Below are positions 61,197-64,000 of a stretch of DNA of 64,000 nt, one piece after another. Under the pieces are notes generated by a model, which was not told where the DNA came from, searched no databases, and saw only the letters and a program-made list of their open reading frames with translations. The stretch is from positions 186,001 to 250,000 of the forward strand of contig CAWGUF010000003.1 in assembly GCA_963825625.1 (NCBI GenBank). The letters are read 5' to 3'. Position numbers and translations under genes: made by a program. Position 1 is the first letter of the stretch; the number at the start of each line of letters is the position of its first letter. This DNA is from CAMDPA01 sp963825625. GTDB taxonomy: Bacteria; Pseudomonadota; Alphaproteobacteria; Rhizobiales; Hyphomicrobiaceae.

Positions 61197-61202
61197 ATCG
61201 CT

Positions 61203-61733
61203 CTATGATATAGGCGGCCAGCCGTTGTCTGGCTCGCCGGGCAGGCGCACAGTGGGGTCAGGAAACGTGTTGTCGGGCAAGTCCGCGCTGCTGACCCAGG
61301 CGATGCTGGTCGGCAGTTGACCTTCGGTCTCCATGAACTCCTTCACCGCAAGCCATGCCTGGTCGAACGGGATGAACAGCCCGACGGGCAGCGGATCGTC
61401 GTGCAACGAGCGCACCCATTGCCGGATCTTGCGCATGTCGCCCTTGGAGAACCAGTCCTGACGCGGCACGCCTCCGCCATAGCGCGCGTACTGCAGGAGC
61501 ACGCCGAACTCCGGGTTGCCCCACAGATCGAGCCTGATGTCCTTGCGGCCACGGCCGAAGGGAAGGTGCTCCGTACCATCGAGGCCTTCGAGACTCAATC
61601 CTCCGCTGTCGTTGCCTGAATCCGGGAACCAGCTGATCGCGCCGGGCGGCGGTTTCTTGAAGTAAGACTTCAAGAACTCCTGGCTGGGCCAACCCGGACC
61701 GTGGAAGGTGTGGAAATAGGCGTCTTTCTTCAT
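61203..61733 (-). CDS. Imm1-like immunity protein
   Basis: A 176-residue protein whose ATG overlaps the stop of the deaminase toxin frame (ATGA), so the two are translationally coupled. Features are GAISWFPDSGNDSGG, LDLWGNPEFGVLLQYARYGG and the C-terminal FDQAWLAVKEFMETEGQLPT with SIAWV. That last helix-strand pattern resembles Imm1-family immunity proteins, which often accompany deaminase toxins; I rely on memory for this. There is no signal peptide, consistent with neutralising a cytoplasmic toxin. The frame is intact even though the toxin gene is broken. Confidence 0.6.
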   Translation of the reverse strand: MKKDAYFHTFHGPGWPSQEFLKSYFKKPPPGAISWFPDSGNDSGGLSLEGLDGTEHLPFGRGRKDIRLDLWGNPEFGVLLQYARYGGGVPRQDWFSKGDMRKIRQWVRSLHDDPLPVGLFIPFDQAWLAVKEFMETEGQLPTSIAWVSSADLPDNTFPDPTVRLPGEPDNGWPPIS

Positions 61734-62755
61734 GGCCTGCCTCTCCTGATCCAAGTGCCATCCCGCATGATCCAGAGCGCGCCCGTACCGTCGATGATCC
61801 GAACGATCGGATTGCCGATTTGAGTGCCAATCGAGGGTAGAACAAACTCGCAGCTACGGCATAGTTCGCGATCCACCCTCATCTCGATTGTCCGGCCAGC
61901 CAACCTGCTACCGTCAGCAGCCCGCAATAGCGCATTGGCCTCGGCGTGGAAGAGAGCGTTATTCGGGTATATGACCGATGTTGCCGGTCGCCATCAGTTC
62001 GGGATACCGCTCGATCAGTCGTGCTCGCATATCGCGCGCCATGGCCTCGTCGCGTGCGGTGTATCCCGGTGCATTGGCGTTGACGCCGAAGATGGCATGA
62101 CCGTCGACCTCGGCATACGCGACTGTGCCTTCGGACGATCTCCGAGCGACACCTGAGCCCACGTCCGGCATTCCCGTGATCGAGCGGAAGCTGCCGATCG
62201 CCTCGGGCGGCGAGAACGATGGCGTACCCGTACCGGCTCGCGGCCCGACAGCATCCAGGGGCGGGCCCTGATTGTCGCCGAAGCGGGCTCGCGCAAGCTC
62301 GGCGAGGCGTGCCTCGGCTTCCCGGGCTTCACTCTCGCGCCGCCGAGTTTGGCTTTCGATGCTGCCCGGATTGCTCAAACTCGGTCTTGGCCGCCATGAC
62401 GGATCGACCTCTCGGACGCGCGCGGCAGCCGCCTCCGCTCGGGCGTTGGCGACGGCATACCGGGCGGCCTGCGCTGGCGTCGCATCGAGCGTCCGGCTGC
62501 CGACCCGGACCGAGACCGAACCTCTGCCACGAGCGCCGATGAGGATGACGACGCCACCCGTCGCCGTCCGTCCACTGTCCGCCGCCCGGTTGTCCGGCGG
62601 GGATGCGCAGTTGTGCAGGATTGAAGCCTGCCTTGTGTGAGAGCGACGAGCCGTTCGAGCGCCACGTAGACCCGCAGCGCCGCCAGCTCGCATCGAAGAT
62701 CGAGGAGCAACGGTCTGGCTTCAATTGGTAGTCCGTCAAGAATGTGGTCCGTCAC
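61730..62755 (-). pseudogene. Deaminase-fold polymorphic toxin, three frameshifts
   Basis: Starting at GTG 62755 (after GAGG), frame 1 gives DHILDGLPIEARPLLLDLRC and ALERLVALT. A second frame supplies AGFNPAQLRIPAGQPGGGQW, a motif I associate with toxin-like proteins in Hyphomicrobiales. A third frame has GVVILIGARGRGSVSVRVGS through GYTARDEAMARDMRARL to ELMATGNIGHIPE (stop near 61959). A fourth gives NNALFHAEANALLRAADGS and RELCRSCEFVLPSIGTQ to the stop at 61730. HAE and CxxC are the zinc-binding signature of cytidine-deaminase-fold toxins. Three frame changes mean no active toxin as read. The immunity gene is directly downstream. Confidence 0.65.
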
Positions 62756-63132
62756 ATCAGTCCTCGTGCCTTTCGATCGCACGAGGCATGATCAGGTCGC
62801 CCGAAGGCGCGGGGACTACTTTGCTTGCAATGGTGAATTCCGCCTGCCAGCGGACGGCAGCGATGTGCCGGTACTGGCAGCTGGCGAAGAACTCGCGACG
62901 ATGGTGGTCGGAGCTGCCGGGTTCGAATCCTGCATGGTGAATTTGGCGCACCGGACAGGATGAAACTGCGAACACTTATGTGATTGAACTATAGATGTAA
63001 TTTGTGAGGGTGGGGCGACGGCAATCCACTGGACGATCTTATCCTGATCTCCTGTTCCATGCCCCGAACTTGTCCCCACACTCCCGGCATCCTTCAAGCT
63101 GTGTCGAACAGCATGCTGTCGAAGGTCGCCGA
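62756..63132. other. Intergenic region between the two toxin modules
   Basis: About 375 bp between divergently oriented toxin genes. It contains the second 46-bp direct repeat at 62943-62988. A 73-residue plus-strand frame (62742-62963) ends inside that repeat and resembles no family. Otherwise I see only AT-richer sequence after 62985, which may hold the promoter of the plus-strand toxin. Confidence 0.45.
62943..62988 (+). repeat. 46-bp direct repeat, copy 2 (right of the deaminase/Imm1 module)
   Basis: TTGGCGCACCGGACAGGATG and the following 26 bases match 61151-61196 with three mismatches. It lies 188 bp upstream of the deaminase toxin start and 145 bp before the PD-(D/E)XK toxin start, so the pair marks the edges of the deaminase module. 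Confidence 0.85.
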
Positions 63133-63837
63133 ATGCCATACCCGAATTGTTGCCCCGAACGCGATGAACGAGAGGCAACGCTTCTCGAACTGCGATCTGA
63201 CCTCGCCTACATCCGGCTGCTGGTCGCTGACGGTCCGCAGCCGGAAGCAACGCTCCAGCCAGCATTCGTCGGACCAGCAGCACCTGCGGCGGTGGAGGCC
63301 GCTGCCGCGCTGTTCGTATGGATGTCGACCCGTAACGGCCCGGGCGGCACCGCCGTGCTCGGCTTCCGCGCCGACGACTACAAGCCGGGAGAAGAGCCAA
63401 AAGCCACGCCGACTTGGGTTGGACGACTGACCCGCGAAGAAACAGATCGCGCCTGTCCCAGGCATCCTGAGGTACAGTCGCGTACCGATGATGCGGCCGC
63501 CAGGGCGAAAAGCGAAGCCAACTATTGGACTGGGTCCCAGTACGGGACGAGGGTGCACAAGTACCTTGCGGATGAGATCAGGGCGCTGGACGATCCAAAC
63601 TTCCGCGCCGAAGTATCGCTGAGCAAAACCCAAGAAGAGTCGTATGGCACACGCGGTTCGATCCGCATTGACGTGTTCGAACGGGTTGGAAACGGTACGG
63701 TGTGCGTCTACGACATCAAGACGGGAAGACGCGGATTGAGCGCAACCCGCTCGGCGGAGTTGGTTGGTACAGTATTCGCGCTCTACAAGGACACACGCCG
63801 GATCATCTTGCTGGAGACGAGGCCCGGACGCAGATGA
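63133..63837 (+). CDS. PD-(D/E)XK nuclease-fold toxin
   Basis: A 234-residue protein. The N-terminal 60 residues (EREATLLELRSDLAYIRLLV) resemble the start of the neighbouring deaminase toxin (LLLDLRCELAALRVYVALER), suggesting a shared leader. The C-terminal half has GSQYGTRVHKYLADEIRALD, RGSIRIDVFERVG and TVCVYDIKTGRRGLSATRS, the Glu...Asp...Asp-x-Lys order of restriction-endonuclease-fold toxins. It probably cuts DNA or RNA in a competitor. There is no large delivery module, so it may use an unlinked export route. Its TGA overlaps the ATG of the next gene, the usual toxin-immunity arrangement. Confidence 0.65.
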   Translation: MPYPNCCPERDEREATLLELRSDLAYIRLLVADGPQPEATLQPAFVGPAAPAAVEAAAALFVWMSTRNGPGGTAVLGFRADDYKPGEEPKATPTWVGRLTREETDRACPRHPEVQSRTDDAAARAKSEANYWTGSQYGTRVHKYLADEIRALDDPNFRAEVSLSKTQEESYGTRGSIRIDVFERVGNGTVCVYDIKTGRRGLSATRSAELVGTVFALYKDTRRIILLETRPGRR

Positions 63838-64000
63838 CGACTGCAGCACAGGTCAGGAAGCTCGTACGACCGCTACTGGCACGCCATCCCGAGCTTGCCA
63901 TTGTCGGGCGCATGATTGTGCTGAAACCCGTCCGGCACATTCTCAGGGCAATTTACATTGATCGAACGAGTGCGGCGACACAGTTCAAACCCAGATGGCT
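63834..64000 (+). CDS. Probable immunity protein for the PD-(D/E)XK toxin (cut by the window end)
   Basis: An open frame starts ATG 63834, overlapping the toxin stop (ATGA), and reads MTTAAQVRKLVRPLLARHPE, then VGRMIVLKPVRHILRAIYID and TSAATQFKPRW to the window end without a stop. At least 55 residues are present. The FKPRW end recalls DUF4304-type immunity proteins, from memory only. Position and overlap are the main evidence. Confidence 0.5.
   Translation, partial: MTTAAQVRKLVRPLLARHPELAIVGRMIVLKPVRHILRAIYIDRTSAATQFKPRW

Noticed and set aside
62911..62935. tRNA 3' end (GGTTCGAATCC T-loop) as an attachment site
   Set aside because: The T-stem pairs poorly and no acceptor stem, anticodon arm or CCA can be built around it.
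62742..62963. 73-residue plus-strand frame as a small immunity gene
   Set aside because: It ends inside the direct repeat, lacks a ribosome-binding site and matches nothing; it may be a gene remnant but cannot be supported.

Overview
The window is GC-rich DNA (roughly 63-65 % by eye) from an alphaproteobacterium, most likely a Hyphomicrobiales relative of the Xanthobacteraceae/Nitrobacteraceae. The basis is gene content: an alpha-type dapD, an extensin-like C-terminal protein, a rhizobial-style class III cyclase, a DUF6384/TelA operon, tripartite-tricarboxylate substrate-binding proteins and CO-dehydrogenase-like oxidoreductases. No rRNA, tRNA or classical CRISPR was found.

Layout. 1-4.4 kb: the frameshifted 3' end of a hydantoinase-B gene, then a minus-strand catabolic operon (TTT binding protein, alpha/beta hydrolase, 4,5-dihydroxyphthalate-decarboxylase-like protein, amidohydrolase), two of whose genes are frameshifted. 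5-20 kb: a surface and signalling block with a TolC-like protein, an OmpA-like protein, a cyclase-TM-SUMF1 fusion, an exported caspase-like protein, a beta-barrel protein, a cadherin-like repeat protein and its probable type I exporter (ABC + HlyD). 20-33 kb: metabolism, with pdxA, a quinone oxidoreductase, the three subunits of a molybdenum hydroxylase (large subunit with an in-frame amber codon), an extensin-like protein, an MBL hydrolase, a VOC gene split by a mobile hairpin element, ligJ, a peroxiredoxin and a DUF900 lipoprotein. 32.7-40.6 kb: a ten-gene minus-strand copper/periplasmic stress cluster with two multicopper oxidases. 41-60 kb: mostly housekeeping, including trmO, a PrpD-family gene, an IscA-like gene, zur-znuC, a YbaK deacylase, a CnoX-like thioredoxin, a Lon-N protein, a Trm112-like protein, a membrane spermidine-synthase-like protein, a telA-DUF6384-coiled-coil operon, an amidohydrolase, dapD, a RidA protein and a LuxR-type regulator. 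60.4-64 kb: an accessory island with an array of long palindromes followed by two toxin-immunity modules (a broken deaminase toxin with an Imm1-like partner, and a PD-(D/E)XK toxin with a partner cut by the window end).

The most striking observation is a family of palindromic elements. Seven hairpins in two places follow one plan: a 10-bp outer stem beginning CTAG, a 4-nt one-sided bulge, a 16-bp inner stem and a 20-23-nt loop. Hairpins of type A and type B occur as A-spacer-B pairs with the two bulges facing the spacer. One pair sits inside a VOC-family gene. Removing the 165 bp between two CTAG copies restores a continuous 154-codon reading frame with the family's conserved C-terminus, so the pair behaves as a mobile unit inserted at CTAG. 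A denser array, with at least one further stem family, lies at 60434-61040 beside the toxin modules. I do not recognise this element and no transposase for it is visible here.

Many genes carry single-base frameshifts (hyuB, alpha/beta hydrolase, TTT binding protein, outer-membrane factor x2, telA x3, deaminase toxin x3) and one carries an amber codon. Long neighbouring genes are intact, so sequencing indels and true pseudogenes cannot be separated from this sequence alone.
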